From Ilyomonas sp963790435 (GTDB lineage Bacteria > Bacteroidota > Bacteroidia > Chitinophagales > Chitinophagaceae), in NCBI GenBank assembly GCA_963790435.1, contig CAWBOI010000001.1, positions 186,001 to 250,000 of the forward strand: a DNA stretch of 64,000 bases, in the 5' to 3' direction. Below, in pieces: positions 35,071 through 44,643 of this stretch. Both the position numbers and the translations under genes were made by a program. The number at the start of each line of letters is the position of its first letter. Positions within the stretch are counted from its first letter, which is position 1. Below the pieces are notes generated by a model, which saw only the letters and a list, made by a program, of their open reading frames with translations, had not been told where the DNA came from and searched no databases.

Positions 35071-36369
35071 ATGAAAAAAATAACGTTATCACTTTTGTTT
35101 GCCTCGGCTGTTTGTGTTGCCATGGCGCAGGATTACACCAAAGTATCTACCATGTACACCCTGAAAAAATATGATGATGCAAAAAAGGAACTTGACAAAA
35201 TTGCTGCATCGGACAAGGGTAAAGATAAAGCTGACACTTATTTATGGGAAGCCGCTTTGAACAGCGAATTTTACAAAGACAGCGCCAATGCCTCCAAATA
35301 TCCCAATGCTGCAGAAGACGCGTACAAAGCTTTGACGATGTATGAAGCCAAGGATACTTCTTTAAAAGAATTAAGATCAAACGGTACTTTAAACAGTATT
35401 GCGCAACTGTACACAACATCGTTTAACGATGGAAAAAAATACTTCACACAGAGCAACTGGCCTCTTGCGTTCGACAACTTCAAACGCGCAGAAGCCATGA
35501 GTGAATTTATCAACAAACATGGTTTTAACAGTAACAAATCTTCCGTTGATACCTTCACTATTCTATATACAGGTTACGCTGCTCAAAATGCCGCTAAATT
35601 AGATGATGCTGTTACGTATTATCAAAAGCTTGCCGACATAAAGGCTGGTGGAAAGGATTTACAACCCATGTATCAATATATGCTGGATGATTTTCAGCGA
35701 TTGAAGCAAACCGATAAATTTACAAAATATGTTGCTCTTGCAAAACAATTATATCCCGACCAATCTTCTGTGTGGACGCAAATGGAAATGAGCAATATGA
35801 CCAGCGGCTCTTCATTGCAGCAAATTATTGACAAATACAAAGCTGAATCTGCCGGCACTTTAACCGAAGATCAATTGGTAGGCTATGCAGAAGCTTTTAA
35901 CGATCCTGAGAAAACAAAAACACTGGATAGTACTCAACAGGTTGAATTGAAAAAAACATCGGCAGGCATCTATGAAAAACTGTTTGCCATGAATCCAAAC
36001 AAAGGGCTGTATGCTTTTAATGCGGGCGTTTTGAACTACAATATTTTTAATGTTCTTGATGATAGGTATTATGCACTGAGAGGTGAAGGCGCAGCTTTAA
36101 AAACAAAGCGTACTGCAATTCAGAAAGAGCAAGGACCCTATGCCGATTCAGCTATTTATTGGTTGGAAAAAGGTTATGATGTGATGAAAGCAAAAACCGA
36201 CAGAGACAAAAACGAATCCAATTCATTAAACCGTTCAGTTGATTTTCTTGCTAATTTGTATCAATGGAAAAGAGAACGGACCAAAGGCGTAGCTCCGAAA
36301 GATTATGACAAGTACGACGCAAAGTTTAATCTGTTTTCAAACGAACATGATAAGTACAAGAGCATGTAA
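35071..36369 (+). CDS. Exported tetratricopeptide-repeat protein
   Basis: The 432-residue protein has a signal peptide (MKKITLSLLFASAVCVAMAQ) and is almost all helical, with pairs resembling tetratricopeptide repeats (YTLKKYDDAKKELDKIAASD, FTQSNWPLAFDNFKRAEAMS, GYAAQNAAKLDDAVTYYQKL). It is probably periplasmic or lipid-facing and mediates protein contacts; no enzymatic motif is visible. It lies 11 bases after gyrA, so it is cotranscribed, though the functional link is unclear. A clear intrinsic terminator follows. Confidence 0.8.
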   Translation: MKKITLSLLFASAVCVAMAQDYTKVSTMYTLKKYDDAKKELDKIAASDKGKDKADTYLWEAALNSEFYKDSANASKYPNAAEDAYKALTMYEAKDTSLKELRSNGTLNSIAQLYTTSFNDGKKYFTQSNWPLAFDNFKRAEAMSEFINKHGFNSNKSSVDTFTILYTGYAAQNAAKLDDAVTYYQKLADIKAGGKDLQPMYQYMLDDFQRLKQTDKFTKYVALAKQLYPDQSSVWTQMEMSNMTSGSSLQQIIDKYKAESAGTLTEDQLVGYAEAFNDPEKTKTLDSTQQVELKKTSAGIYEKLFAMNPNKGLYAFNAGVLNYNIFNVLDDRYYALRGEGAALKTKRTAIQKEQGPYADSAIYWLEKGYDVMKAKTDRDKNESNSLNRSVDFLANLYQWKRERTKGVAPKDYDKYDAKFNLFSNEHDKYKSM

Positions 36370-36393
36370 GTTTGTTAGGAAAAATAATGAAAC

Positions 36394-36426
36394 AAAAAGC
36401 AGCCAACTAAACTGGCTGCTTTTTTT
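36394..36426 (+). terminator. Intrinsic terminator of the gyrA-TPR unit
   Basis: AAAAAGCAGCCA (36394-36405) pairs with TGGCTGCTTTTT (36413-36424), with a seven-base loop, and is followed by more T. It lies 25 bases after the TPR gene's stop. Confidence 0.85.
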
Positions 36427-36481
36427 ATGTGACGGATAGGAAAAGCACATACTTAACATAATATAAATTATAAGAAAGTCA

Positions 36482-36988
36482 TTATTCTTCTTCAAACTGT
36501 TCAATTGGCAAAGTCAGTATGTAATCGTTCATAAAATAGCCATTGCCAATATCAATATCCGCTTCTTCTTTGATTGTAAATCCATTCTTCTCATAAAAGA
36601 AACGCGCTTTGTTGTGGCGGTTTACATTTAACAATAATTCAAAACCGCCCAACGAGCGAACCTTATTGATAATGAATTGAAGCAATTCCTCGCCACAACC
36701 TTTACCTTGTTGTTGTGGTACAACATAAATTTTGTGAAGCTTCCAAACACCATCGTTTGTATTTTCTATAGAAGCGAAACCACTCAAATCCCAATCGTTG
36801 TAAACAAAATAAAACAAATGACCGTTTTGAATCTGCCCTAAAAGTTCTTCATGCGAGTACATCCAATCGTACATATAATCAATCTGCTCTTTACTTAAGA
36901 TTGACTGGTAAGTTTGCTTCCAGATGGCGTCTGCAATGGCTTGAATCGCACCAATTTCACTTTCCTCTGCTCGTTTAAAACGGAACAT
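36482..36988 (-). CDS. GNAT-family N-acetyltransferase
   Basis: The 168-residue protein has the GNAT acetyl-CoA motif A as KIYVVPQQQGKGCGEELL (Q/R-x-x-G-x-G/A) and a typical tail NKARFFYEKNGFTIKEE. The substrate is unknown; the family acetylates small amines, peptides or rRNA proteins. I start at ATG 36988 (MFRFKRAEESEIGAIQAI), whose A is shared with the stop of the PAP2 gene (TAATG), so translation is coupled. The longer frame upstream (MVCCCTCLCV) is an out-of-frame shadow of PAP2. Confidence 0.88.
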   Translation of the reverse strand: MFRFKRAEESEIGAIQAIADAIWKQTYQSILSKEQIDYMYDWMYSHEELLGQIQNGHLFYFVYNDWDLSGFASIENTNDGVWKLHKIYVVPQQQGKGCGEELLQFIINKVRSLGGFELLLNVNRHNKARFFYEKNGFTIKEEADIDIGNGYFMNDYILTLPIEQFEEE

Positions 36989-37590
36989 TATCTGAAGATT
37001 TTTTTTGTGAGCCAATGGCTTAGAAAGGCACTGCCGGTTCCAATGGCTGCACCTGCCAATACATCGGTTGTATAATGTTCGCCTAAGTACAATCGTGAGT
37101 ACGCGCAACCCACAGCCCACGCATAAGCAGGTACAACAACATACCATTTTTTGTACTGCAAAGAAAGTGTTGTGGCGGTAGCAAATGCAATGGTTGTATG
37201 ACCGGATGGAAACGATTCGCCCGTTTCGTATTGGTAAGGATAAATCCCTGAATATTTTTGAAACGGTCGTTCTCTGTTGATGCCTTTTTTCAAAGCTTCC
37301 GCAATAATGGTACTGATGGCAAGCGAACCAATTTGCTCATAAGCTTCTACTTTTGTTTTTGCATCTTTATTTACGGCTCCAATAATAAAAGTTGTAACCG
37401 GAACTGCAATGCCAATTGGATACACTGATGCGCTCAAGCCCTTTGCAACAAAGGAATTGGGATGCATTGGATTGAGCGCTTTAACAACATCAACATCCCA
37501 GTTTTGTGCGTTTGTTTTTGCTGTAAAAACAAAACAATTCAACAGCAAAAAAACAGCAAAAACAAAATTAACCTTCAGCTTGTGATTCAT
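36988..37590 (-). CDS. PAP2-family phosphatase, exported
   Basis: The 200-residue protein has a signal peptide (VNFVFAVFLLLNCFVFTAKT) and the three PAP2 motifs: KKGINRERP (KxxxxxxRP), SFPSGHTT and SRLYLGEHYTTD (SR-x5-H-x3-D). It would dephosphorylate lipids such as undecaprenyl or phosphatidyl phosphates in the envelope. It overlaps the valS stop by four bases (ATGA) and the GNAT start by one, so all three form one tightly packed operon. Its gene carries three copies of the repeated word. Confidence 0.88.
   Translation of the reverse strand: MNHKLKVNFVFAVFLLLNCFVFTAKTNAQNWDVDVVKALNPMHPNSFVAKGLSASVYPIGIAVPVTTFIIGAVNKDAKTKVEAYEQIGSLAISTIIAEALKKGINRERPFQKYSGIYPYQYETGESFPSGHTTIAFATATTLSLQYKKWYVVVPAYAWAVGCAYSRLYLGEHYTTDVLAGAAIGTGSAFLSHWLTKKIFR
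37352..37566. repeat. Cluster of three copies of the word TTTGTTTTTGC
   Basis: Within 215 bases of the PAP2 gene the 11-base word occurs at 37352-37362, 37511-37521 and, inverted, at 37556-37566; a fourth is at 37886-37896 in valS. They encode different residues (AKTK, AKTN, FVFA, QKQT), so protein sequence does not explain them. Confidence 0.75.
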
Positions 37591-40232
37591 AAATTGGCAA
37601 GGCTTTGTTCTAACGATTGAATACGGGCTTCAACATCGCTTTGCTTTTTACGTTCCAAAGCAACCACTTCAGGTTTTGCATTTTGAACAAAGCGTTCGTT
37701 TGATAATTTTTTTATTACGCTGTTCAAAAAGTTGCGCTGGTATTCGAGGTCTTTTTCAATATCTGTTTTGATGCTTTTTTTATCAATGGAAACATTTGTT
37801 TTCAAATAAATGTTATCCGTCTCAACAGTAATTACAATCGAACCAACAACAGCTTTATCAACATAAGTAATTTCATTTGACGAAGTTTGTTTTTGCAGGA
37901 TATTTTTAAACCGTTCGTAAACAGATTTATTGTTCGCTTGAACAAACAAACCAACAGCTTCACGAGGCTTTAATCCATTTTTGTTTTTAGCATCACGAAC
38001 GCTGGTAATGAGTTGCTGCAACAAAATGCCTTGTTGCAAAATGGCGTCATCAGCTTCTATAAAACCTTTCCATTGCTTTACGCACAAATCATCGGTTCTT
38101 TCTGCCAGTAAGTGATAAATCTCTTCCGTTATGAACGGCATAAACGGATGAAGAAGTTGTAAGATGGTATCAAAGAAATGCAACGTTTTTTGATAAACCG
38201 CGTTGCTCATTTTTTCTTCTGAAGTTGGTTTTATCCATTCGAGATACCAGCTACAGAAATCGTCCCATACCAGGGAGTAAATGGTTTTCAGCGCTTCGCT
38301 CAGTTTGAAGTTTGATAATAAGTAATCAACCTCTCCCCTTACTTTATTCATCCTGTTTCCAAACCATTGCACCGCAAAATTGTTTTCAATCTCTCTTACT
38401 AACTCTCTGTCTTCCTCACCTTCCAAATTTTCCTCCCACATTTTTACCAGCTTCATTGCATTCCAAAGCTTGTTGTTGAAGTTTCTGCCTTGTTCCAATG
38501 AGGCTTCATCGAACAACAAATCGTTTCCGGCGGGCGAAGAAATCATGATACCAAAACGCACAGCATCGGCTCCATATTTATGGATCAATTCCAACAAATC
38601 GGGCGAGTTGCCCAATTGCTTACTCATCTTTCTTCCCTGCTTATCGCGCACCATGCCTGTGAAGTACACATCGCTGAAAGGCTTGCTGTGCCTGAATTCC
38701 ATGCCAGCCATAATCATTCGCGCCACCCAAAAGAAAATGATGTCTTGTCCTGTAACCAGCACAGAGGTTGGATAGTAATAATTAATGTCTTTGTTATCAG
38801 GTTCGGTTATTCCTTTGAACACTTCAATCGGCCAGAGCCATGATGAAAACCAGGTGTCGAGAACATCAGCGTCCTGAGTGAGTTTTACATCGAATCTTGA
38901 ATCTTGCATCCTGAATCTTTCTCTTGCTTCTTCTTCATTTTCAGCAACAACCACGTTTCCATTTTCATCATACCACCCCGGAATTTGCTGCCCCCACCAA
39001 AGCTGGCGGCTGATGCACCAGTCTTTTACATTTTCCAACCAATATTTATAAGTCGCCAAAAATTTATCACCGGGATGAATGTTGATGTCGCCACTCAACA
39101 CCGCGTCCAGTGCGGGTTTGGCGAGTTCTTTCATTTTTACAAACCACTGCGTTGATATTCTGGGTTCAACTACTGCATTGGTTCGTTGAGAATAACCCAG
39201 CCTTGTAGTATAGGTTTCTTCCTTTACCAAGAGCCCTTCTTTTCTCAATTGCTCAACCGCAAGCCGGCGCGCTTCAAAGCGGTCCTTTCCAACAAACACT
39301 TGTCCTGCTTCGCTTATTTTTCCATCTTCCGTCAATGTATCAATGATGGGAAGATTGTGCTTGATGCCGATGTTATAATCATTGATGTCGTGCGCCGGTG
39401 TAATTTTTAAAATGCCGGTTCCGAATGATGGATCAACATAGTCATCAAAAATTATGGGAACGGCTTTGTTGATCAAAGGCACAATCACTTTCTTTCCTTT
39501 GAATGCCTGATAGCGTTCATCGGCCGGATTTGCACAAACGGCAACATCACCCATGATGGTTTCAGGACGTTGCGTAGCAATGAGAATGCCCCCGTCCCCT
39601 AAAGGGGAGTTGTCAACAGCCAACTTATACTTTACGTAGTACAGCTTACCTTCAACATCTTTATACTCTACTTCTTCATCGCTCAACGCTGTTTTGGCAA
39701 CCACATCCCAATGAATCATTCGTGCGCCACGATAAATCAAACCTTTTTTGTACAAATCAACAAACACTTTAATCACGGCTTTGTAATAGTGATCATCCAT
39801 CGTAAAGGTTACACGATTCCAATCCACGCTACAACCTAACTTTGCAATCTGGCTATAAATAATATTGCCGTATTTCTCTTTCCATTCAAAAGCATATTTC
39901 AAGAACTCTTCGCGTGTAAGATTGTTTTTATCAATACCTTTCTCTTTCAGCATCGCTACTACTTTGGCTTCAGTGGCAATAGAAGCATGATCGCTACCCG
40001 GCACCCAGCAAGCGTTGTAGCCGCTCATTCGCGCCCGGCGTACCAAAATATCCTGCACTGTTTCATTTAAAGTATGACCCATGTGGAGAACGCCGGTAAC
40101 GTTAGGCGGAGGAATCACAACCGTAAAGGGTTTGCGGTCATCGGGCTGGCTGTTGAAATAGCCTTTTTTCAGCCAATGCTGATACCATTTGTCTTCGGTT
40201 GCAGAGGGCGTATAGTGTTTGCTTAATTCCAT
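37587..40232 (-). CDS. valS: Valyl-tRNA synthetase
   Basis: ValS charges tRNA-Val. The class I motifs are present: PPPNVTGVLHMGHTL (HIGH type) near 40 and GRKMSKQLGNSPD (KMSKS type, here KMSKQ as in Bacteroidota). The editing domain and a C-terminal coiled coil (about 800-880, VVALERKKQSDVEARIQSLE) are intact. I start at 40232 (MELSKHYTPSATEDKW); an in-frame ATG three codons upstream is possible. Two in-frame insertions look like repeat DNA: NSPLGDGG near the editing domain (39589-39611) and RFRMQDSRFDVK (38891-38919). It heads a valS-PAP2-GNAT operon. Confidence 0.95.
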   Translation of the reverse strand: MELSKHYTPSATEDKWYQHWLKKGYFNSQPDDRKPFTVVIPPPNVTGVLHMGHTLNETVQDILVRRARMSGYNACWVPGSDHASIATEAKVVAMLKEKGIDKNNLTREEFLKYAFEWKEKYGNIIYSQIAKLGCSVDWNRVTFTMDDHYYKAVIKVFVDLYKKGLIYRGARMIHWDVVAKTALSDEEVEYKDVEGKLYYVKYKLAVDNSPLGDGGILIATQRPETIMGDVAVCANPADERYQAFKGKKVIVPLINKAVPIIFDDYVDPSFGTGILKITPAHDINDYNIGIKHNLPIIDTLTEDGKISEAGQVFVGKDRFEARRLAVEQLRKEGLLVKEETYTTRLGYSQRTNAVVEPRISTQWFVKMKELAKPALDAVLSGDINIHPGDKFLATYKYWLENVKDWCISRQLWWGQQIPGWYDENGNVVVAENEEEARERFRMQDSRFDVKLTQDADVLDTWFSSWLWPIEVFKGITEPDNKDINYYYPTSVLVTGQDIIFFWVARMIMAGMEFRHSKPFSDVYFTGMVRDKQGRKMSKQLGNSPDLLELIHKYGADAVRFGIMISSPAGNDLLFDEASLEQGRNFNNKLWNAMKLVKMWEENLEGEEDRELVREIENNFAVQWFGNRMNKVRGEVDYLLSNFKLSEALKTIYSLVWDDFCSWYLEWIKPTSEEKMSNAVYQKTLHFFDTILQLLHPFMPFITEEIYHLLAERTDDLCVKQWKGFIEADDAILQQGILLQQLITSVRDAKNKNGLKPREAVGLFVQANNKSVYERFKNILQKQTSSNEITYVDKAVVGSIVITVETDNIYLKTNVSIDKKSIKTDIEKDLEYQRNFLNSVIKKLSNERFVQNAKPEVVALERKKQSDVEARIQSLEQSLANL
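38891..38919. repeat. GAATCTTG-type repeat translated inside valS
   Basis: On the plus strand the stretch is CGAATCTTGAATCTTGCATC followed by CTGAATCTT, three to four imperfect units. It encodes RFRMQDSRFD immediately before the conserved LTQDADVLDTWFSSW of ValS. The same unit appears without coding at 10779-10809. Confidence 0.6.
39589..39611. repeat. CCCCTAAAGGGG repeat translated inside valS
   Basis: The core CCCCT-AA-AGGGG is palindromic and flanked by CCCCGT and AGTTG. It encodes NSPLGDGG between the conserved KYKLAVD and ILIATQRPET of ValS. This palindromic wording recalls short GC-rich intergenic repeats seen in related genomes, from general memory only. Confidence 0.5.
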
Positions 40233-40393
40233 AAAAAACATTCATAAAGAATGTGTGCAAATGTAAACGAAAACCAAAGCCGGAGCATGGATGTTTAATA
40301 GTAGTGATGAACAAAAATGAAACAAAAGTAAATGTAGAATTGTCAATATGAAAGCTTCAGAAATGCTTTTGTTGAAGGGAGATAAAGTTTACA

Positions 40394-40777
40394 CTATGCA
40401 AGTGCTATACATTCAACTGAAATAAGAATTCCTGCAGGAAAAGGCAATACTTGCGGCACACTCCTCGCGGGTGAATTTTCTGGAAAAAATTCAGAATACA
40501 CTTTATTGATTACACCGAAATTATTGCCTGCAACCATAAAAATTGTCGTCTTAATTACCTTCGAAAGACTGCTTCCGGCTTCTTCTAAAATTGTTTTGAT
40601 GTTGACAAAGCATTGTCTTGTTTGTTCTTCAAAATCGTCACTTATTATTTTGCCAGTTTCGATATGCAAACCAGGTGTTCCGGAAAGAAAAATATAGTCA
40701 CCTGCAATCACTGACTGCGGAAAAAATTCGCTCATCTTAGGTGCTTTCGGCGTATTAAAATTGTTTCGCTCAATCAT
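40394..40777 (-). CDS. RidA-family enamine/imine deaminase
   Basis: The 127-residue protein fits the RidA/YjgF family, which hydrolyses reactive enamines and imines from PLP enzymes. SEFFPQSVIAGDYIFLSGTP, the internal RQCFVNIKTILEEAGSSLSK and ENSPARSVPQVLPFPAGILI with the substrate-binding arginine are visible, plus the terminal VECIALA. The N-terminus (MIERNNFNTPKAPKMS) is slightly longer than in RidA proper, so a paralogue is possible. Confidence 0.88.
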   Translation of the reverse strand: MIERNNFNTPKAPKMSEFFPQSVIAGDYIFLSGTPGLHIETGKIISDDFEEQTRQCFVNIKTILEEAGSSLSKVIKTTIFMVAGNNFGVINKVYSEFFPENSPARSVPQVLPFPAGILISVECIALA

Positions 40778-40836
40778 TGTGTGAAATTTTAGAAGTTACA
40801 TTAAGATGGCATAAATCTATTCAAAAATGAAGTGCG

Positions 40837-41568
40837 TTATTTTGTTTCGTATTCAAGCCTTACAGTTACGGTTGCCGTTTTTCTTTTGGATGAAGTGTTG
40901 AAAGAACCGCCAGGTGCATATTCTTCCGATGAGTTTTGCGCTACAATTTGAAACACACCCAAATCTGCTTTTTTCAAATTACCCAATTCACTGCCTGCAT
41001 TGTCGGCAATACGTTGCGCCCTCAGTTTGGCATCTTTCGTTGCATCGGCAATCATTTCTATCTTTAATTCTGCCAATTTGGTATAGTAGTACTGTGGTGC
41101 ATCGGAAGAAAACTCAATTCCTGAATTGATGAGTTCACTCACTTCTCTTGAAATGCTTTCAACTTTATTCACGTCATTGGATTCGATATGAACGCTTTGC
41201 TTTAACTCATAGCCTGTGAATACCGACTTTGTAATGGCTCCGTTCGTTCCGTTTTCTGTATCGAATTGCCTTTCAATATTGACTGCTGAAAAAACAAGAT
41301 TGCCATTGCTAAGTCCTTTCAATAAAAGATATTTTCTAATGGTCTCGCGGTCTTTGTCCAATTGTAAAGAAGCTGCTTTTAAATCCATGCTCTTTTGCGC
41401 GAACGAGCCTTCCCAGACAATCAAATCGGACACAAAATTTTTGCTTCCCAAACCCGTTACTGAAATGGTGTTGTTAGAACGATTGCGATTGGTGATGGCG
41501 TTTGCGAAAATGATTGATGCGATAACAACGGCTAAAGCAATGAGTAGGGTGTTGAGGTATGTTCTCAT
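40837..41568 (-). CDS. SIMPL (DUF541) domain protein
   Basis: The 243-residue protein has an N-terminal membrane anchor (TLLIALAVVIASIIFANAIT) and a SIMPL domain: SVTGLGSKNFVSDLIVWEGS, a central ESNDVNKVESISREVSELIN segment and a C-terminal ATKDAKLRAQRIADNAGSEL repeat. The family includes periplasmic proteins with unclear, stress-related roles. It stands alone between RidA and a hypothetical gene. Confidence 0.85.
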   Translation of the reverse strand: MRTYLNTLLIALAVVIASIIFANAITNRNRSNNTISVTGLGSKNFVSDLIVWEGSFAQKSMDLKAASLQLDKDRETIRKYLLLKGLSNGNLVFSAVNIERQFDTENGTNGAITKSVFTGYELKQSVHIESNDVNKVESISREVSELINSGIEFSSDAPQYYYTKLAELKIEMIADATKDAKLRAQRIADNAGSELGNLKKADLGVFQIVAQNSSEEYAPGGSFNTSSKRKTATVTVRLEYETK

Positions 41569-41700
41569 TTACAAATTTTGAAAATGAATGGTACGTTACA
41601 AGCTAAAAAAGCAGCTTATTATTTGCACAAAACCAAAAACTCAGTATAAAAATGTGCTTTACTTTTCTGTGAATGCGATACAATCCAACAAAAATCTTTT

Positions 41701-43332
41701 TTATTCAACATTCATTTTTGCAAGCCACAAACTATACTTTATATCTGTTACCGGAAAAACAATGATAGATGGTGAAACTTGTATTCCATTTTGTAACTGC
41801 AATGTATGCCTTGCATTTGACACAACAGGTTTTAATTGCATTTTCCCATCATGCTCACAAACCAAATCAAAGAGTAATTGTTTACTTCCTTTAATCGTTC
41901 TTGAATAAAAATAATGCGCATGTTGGTCTGTTATAAAAACACGATCAGATTCCGGTAGTGAGCCTGACTCATTATTCTTAAAGTCATGAATGGCAACCAC
42001 GCCTTTAGGGTTAATTACAAGCCAGATAAAGAAATTGTTGCCCCAGGTTTTAGGCTTGTATGATTCGCCGGTATTTGGCGAAAAATAATTTCCGGTGTTT
42101 GGATAAGACGTACCGTAAGCTGTGTTATAGCTACCTAAGTTAGGAGTTACTGTGTTGTTATATACATTAGGAACATTACTGGCAGCCAGATTTCCCAAGT
42201 CATTAGGCGTAGCTCTTCCATCATAAAATGAATGCATGGTGCTGGTGATAGCACTTAAATCGGGTTGAGAATAAACAGGCGAAAAATGTAAGCCATTTTT
42301 TTTGCTTTTTATATTTGTAACACCCGATAAATACAAATTATAATTTGAATCAACACCCACTTTGCCATTTACCGAGCTAACAAAGAATTTGTTTGAACAA
42401 AGAGAGTCCGTAATTTTTTTGATTGAAAACAAAGCCATCCCTCCTTCCTGTAAAAGATTTTTATTGAACTGTACCAAGAAGAAATATTTGTTCTGCAGTT
42501 CATTTCTCTGATCATTCGACCACAAGCCACTTACTGCCAGACCGCTATTTGTGTTATTTTGTTGGATACTGATGTTAGAAAATTCTCCATTTCTAAAGAA
42601 GTTGCTTGTTAGCAGACTGTCTGTTTGTAAATTCACTTCATAAATTGTAACGTTCGATTTATTAGAGCTTCGATTAACATCTTGTGCAGCGAAGAAGAGA
42701 TTACCTGAGTTGTCTATCAAAGAACTACCTAAGTTAATAGTTGGATTTATCTGCGGAAGAAGAAAAGTAAAGGTATTGATATGTTCATACTGATCATTAT
42801 AAACTGAGTAAAAGATTAAAGTTGAATCGTCCACCGTTTGATACTGCTTTAGCAATCCGATATACTTTCCATTGTCAGAATTTTTTACAGTAAGCTCTCC
42901 ACCTTTTGCATCTGCCTTTTCTAAAACCGGCAATGCAGCAATGGCGTCTTTTGCAGAATTGAATGCAAACAACTGCGTTATATTATTTTTTCCTGATGAA
43001 TATTCCATTAATACATTGTAACAATCGTTTCTTTTAAAGAAATTTATCTTATAAAACTCATTCATTTTTTCTATTTTAAATGACGCTTCTTTGGTAAGAC
43101 GCATGTTGTCATCAAAAATATTCAGGTGCAATGTTTTATCGCTGTTATCATAAAACCAAAAGAACACTTTGTTATCCTGATAACCTATGGTATAAGAGAT
43201 GTTATAGTATTTATCGGTAACCGGCACAGAAGTATAAGAAAGATGCTGTGCCATTGTATAAAAGGTAACGGTGGAAAACACACATACCATAAATATTTTC
43301 AACAATAAAATAGGAGCACATTTATTGGTCAT
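41701..43332 (-). CDS. Exported protein of unknown function
   Basis: The 543-residue product begins MTNKCAPILLLKIFMVCVFS with a clear signal peptide ending near TMAQ (about residue 27). The mature part is rich in beta strands with Asn, Ser and aromatic residues and short repeats of the kind L-x-x-F-x-x-N, which suggests a beta-propeller or similar fold (YNISYTIGYQDNKVFFWFYD, LNIFDDNMRLTKEASFKIEK). I recognise no family. A low-complexity segment near 330-430 contains many Asn, Tyr and Pro. I start at 43332; the open frame to 43404 adds only an unlikely leader. It lies 68 bases downstream of an oxidoreductase gene. Confidence 0.65.
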   Translation of the reverse strand: MTNKCAPILLLKIFMVCVFSTVTFYTMAQHLSYTSVPVTDKYYNISYTIGYQDNKVFFWFYDNSDKTLHLNIFDDNMRLTKEASFKIEKMNEFYKINFFKRNDCYNVLMEYSSGKNNITQLFAFNSAKDAIAALPVLEKADAKGGELTVKNSDNGKYIGLLKQYQTVDDSTLIFYSVYNDQYEHINTFTFLLPQINPTINLGSSLIDNSGNLFFAAQDVNRSSNKSNVTIYEVNLQTDSLLTSNFFRNGEFSNISIQQNNTNSGLAVSGLWSNDQRNELQNKYFFLVQFNKNLLQEGGMALFSIKKITDSLCSNKFFVSSVNGKVGVDSNYNLYLSGVTNIKSKKNGLHFSPVYSQPDLSAITSTMHSFYDGRATPNDLGNLAASNVPNVYNNTVTPNLGSYNTAYGTSYPNTGNYFSPNTGESYKPKTWGNNFFIWLVINPKGVVAIHDFKNNESGSLPESDRVFITDQHAHYFYSRTIKGSKQLLFDLVCEHDGKMQLKPVVSNARHTLQLQNGIQVSPSIIVFPVTDIKYSLWLAKMNVE

Positions 43333-43400
43333 GGTGGTTACTTTTAAAGTTTTACCGTTAGTGGTTATCCTACATAAAAATAGTAACGATTTCATCCACA

Positions 43401-44591
43401 TCACGCCTCTACCCTTTCCTCTATCTTCCCGGTTTTCTTATGTTTCAAAATCACTTTCTTCGCGCCGTAATGCGTCATTTCTTCTTTAATTAAATAATAA
43501 TTTGCATCGTAATCAGTGTAATTGCTGGGTTTGCTCAAGCCTTCTTGTCCTCGCCAGATGTCTAATTGCACCGGCTCCCAAAGTTTGGTTTTGGCACTTT
43601 TATAAGCGGCGTCCAGTATTGCATTTACCACATAGCCATCATAAAATGTTTCCTTGGGTTGTGTACCATTTTCCATGCTTCTAAACATATCGGCAAACAT
43701 GTGGTTGTAACCCAACTCATTGATTTCATCGCCCACGGGGAAGAGCCAGCCGCTGTTGCTTTCGGCTTTTTCAGCAATATAATCGGCGCCTTTGCCGGTA
43801 GTAAACATTTCAAAACCGGTGCGCAAAAAGCTGTTTATCCAAATGGTGCCTTCGGTTCCCATGACTTCATCACGCAAATCCAGCCCACCACGAAATGTCC
43901 AGCTTACTTCAAATTGTGCAATGGAACCGTTTTCATATTTTATCAAGCCAATCGCATGGTCTTCAGCATCAATGGGTTTTACCTGTGTGTCAGCCCAGCA
44001 CATCACTTCCACTGGTTTAATGTCTTTACCAATATAGCTACGTGTGATTTCTACACAGTGGCAACCCAAATCTAAAATGCAACCACCACCAGCTTGTTCA
44101 ATGTTCCAAAACCATTCGCTGTGCGGGCCCGGATGTGTTTCTCTTGATTTTGCCCACAAAATCCTTCCCAGAGCACCATTCTTTACACTTTCCATCGCTT
44201 TTATAAACTTGGGTGTGTAAACTAAATCTTCCAGATAGCCATTAAAAATACCGGCTTGCTCAACAGCTTCCAACATGCGTTTGGCTTCGGCAGCATTGCG
44301 TCCCAAAGGCTTTGTAGTAATCACAGCTTTTTTGTGTTTGCAACAAAGCATAACAGCATCTTCATGAAGATTGTTGGGCAACGCAATACACACCACTTCA
44401 GTTTCAGGGTGCGCAATACTTTCTTCCATCGAAGTGGTAACGTGCAGTACGTTATAATCGGCGGCAAACTTCTGCCCCGTTTCCTCACGGCGCGAATAAA
44501 TGCTAACGATTGAATCTTTACTACGGTTGCTCACCAAGGCATCAGCGTAAAAACGACCAATGAAACCGGAGCCAAGCATCGCTATTTTCAT
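43401..44591 (-). CDS. Gfo/Idh/MocA-family oxidoreductase
   Basis: The 396-residue protein starts MKIAMLGSGFIGRFYADALV with a GxGxxG NAD-binding motif, followed by VVCIALPNNLHEDAVMLCCK and TTKPLGRNAAEAKRML, where the E/K-x-P-x-x-x motif appears as TKPLGRN. The C-terminal domain contains ILDLGCHCVEITRSYIGKD (D-x-G-x-H type). It would oxidise or reduce a sugar or sugar alcohol. It is transcribed with, and 52 bases after, an MFS transporter, suggesting import and use of one compound. The longer frame to 44786 overlaps that transporter and is rejected. Confidence 0.9.
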   Translation of the reverse strand: MKIAMLGSGFIGRFYADALVSNRSKDSIVSIYSRREETGQKFAADYNVLHVTTSMEESIAHPETEVVCIALPNNLHEDAVMLCCKHKKAVITTKPLGRNAAEAKRMLEAVEQAGIFNGYLEDLVYTPKFIKAMESVKNGALGRILWAKSRETHPGPHSEWFWNIEQAGGGCILDLGCHCVEITRSYIGKDIKPVEVMCWADTQVKPIDAEDHAIGLIKYENGSIAQFEVSWTFRGGLDLRDEVMGTEGTIWINSFLRTGFEMFTTGKGADYIAEKAESNSGWLFPVGDEINELGYNHMFADMFRSMENGTQPKETFYDGYVVNAILDAAYKSAKTKLWEPVQLDIWRGQEGLSKPSNYTDYDANYYLIKEEMTHYGAKKVILKHKKTGKIEERVEA

Positions 44592-44643
44592 AATAGAATT
44601 TTTATGTTGGTTTTGAAAAAAATATGGGCAAAAACAAAAGCGC

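Noticed and set aside
36989..37147. Upstream extension of the GNAT gene (Cys-rich leader)
   Set aside because: It is an out-of-frame reading of the PAP2 gene; GNAT homology begins at the ATG overlapping the PAP2 stop.
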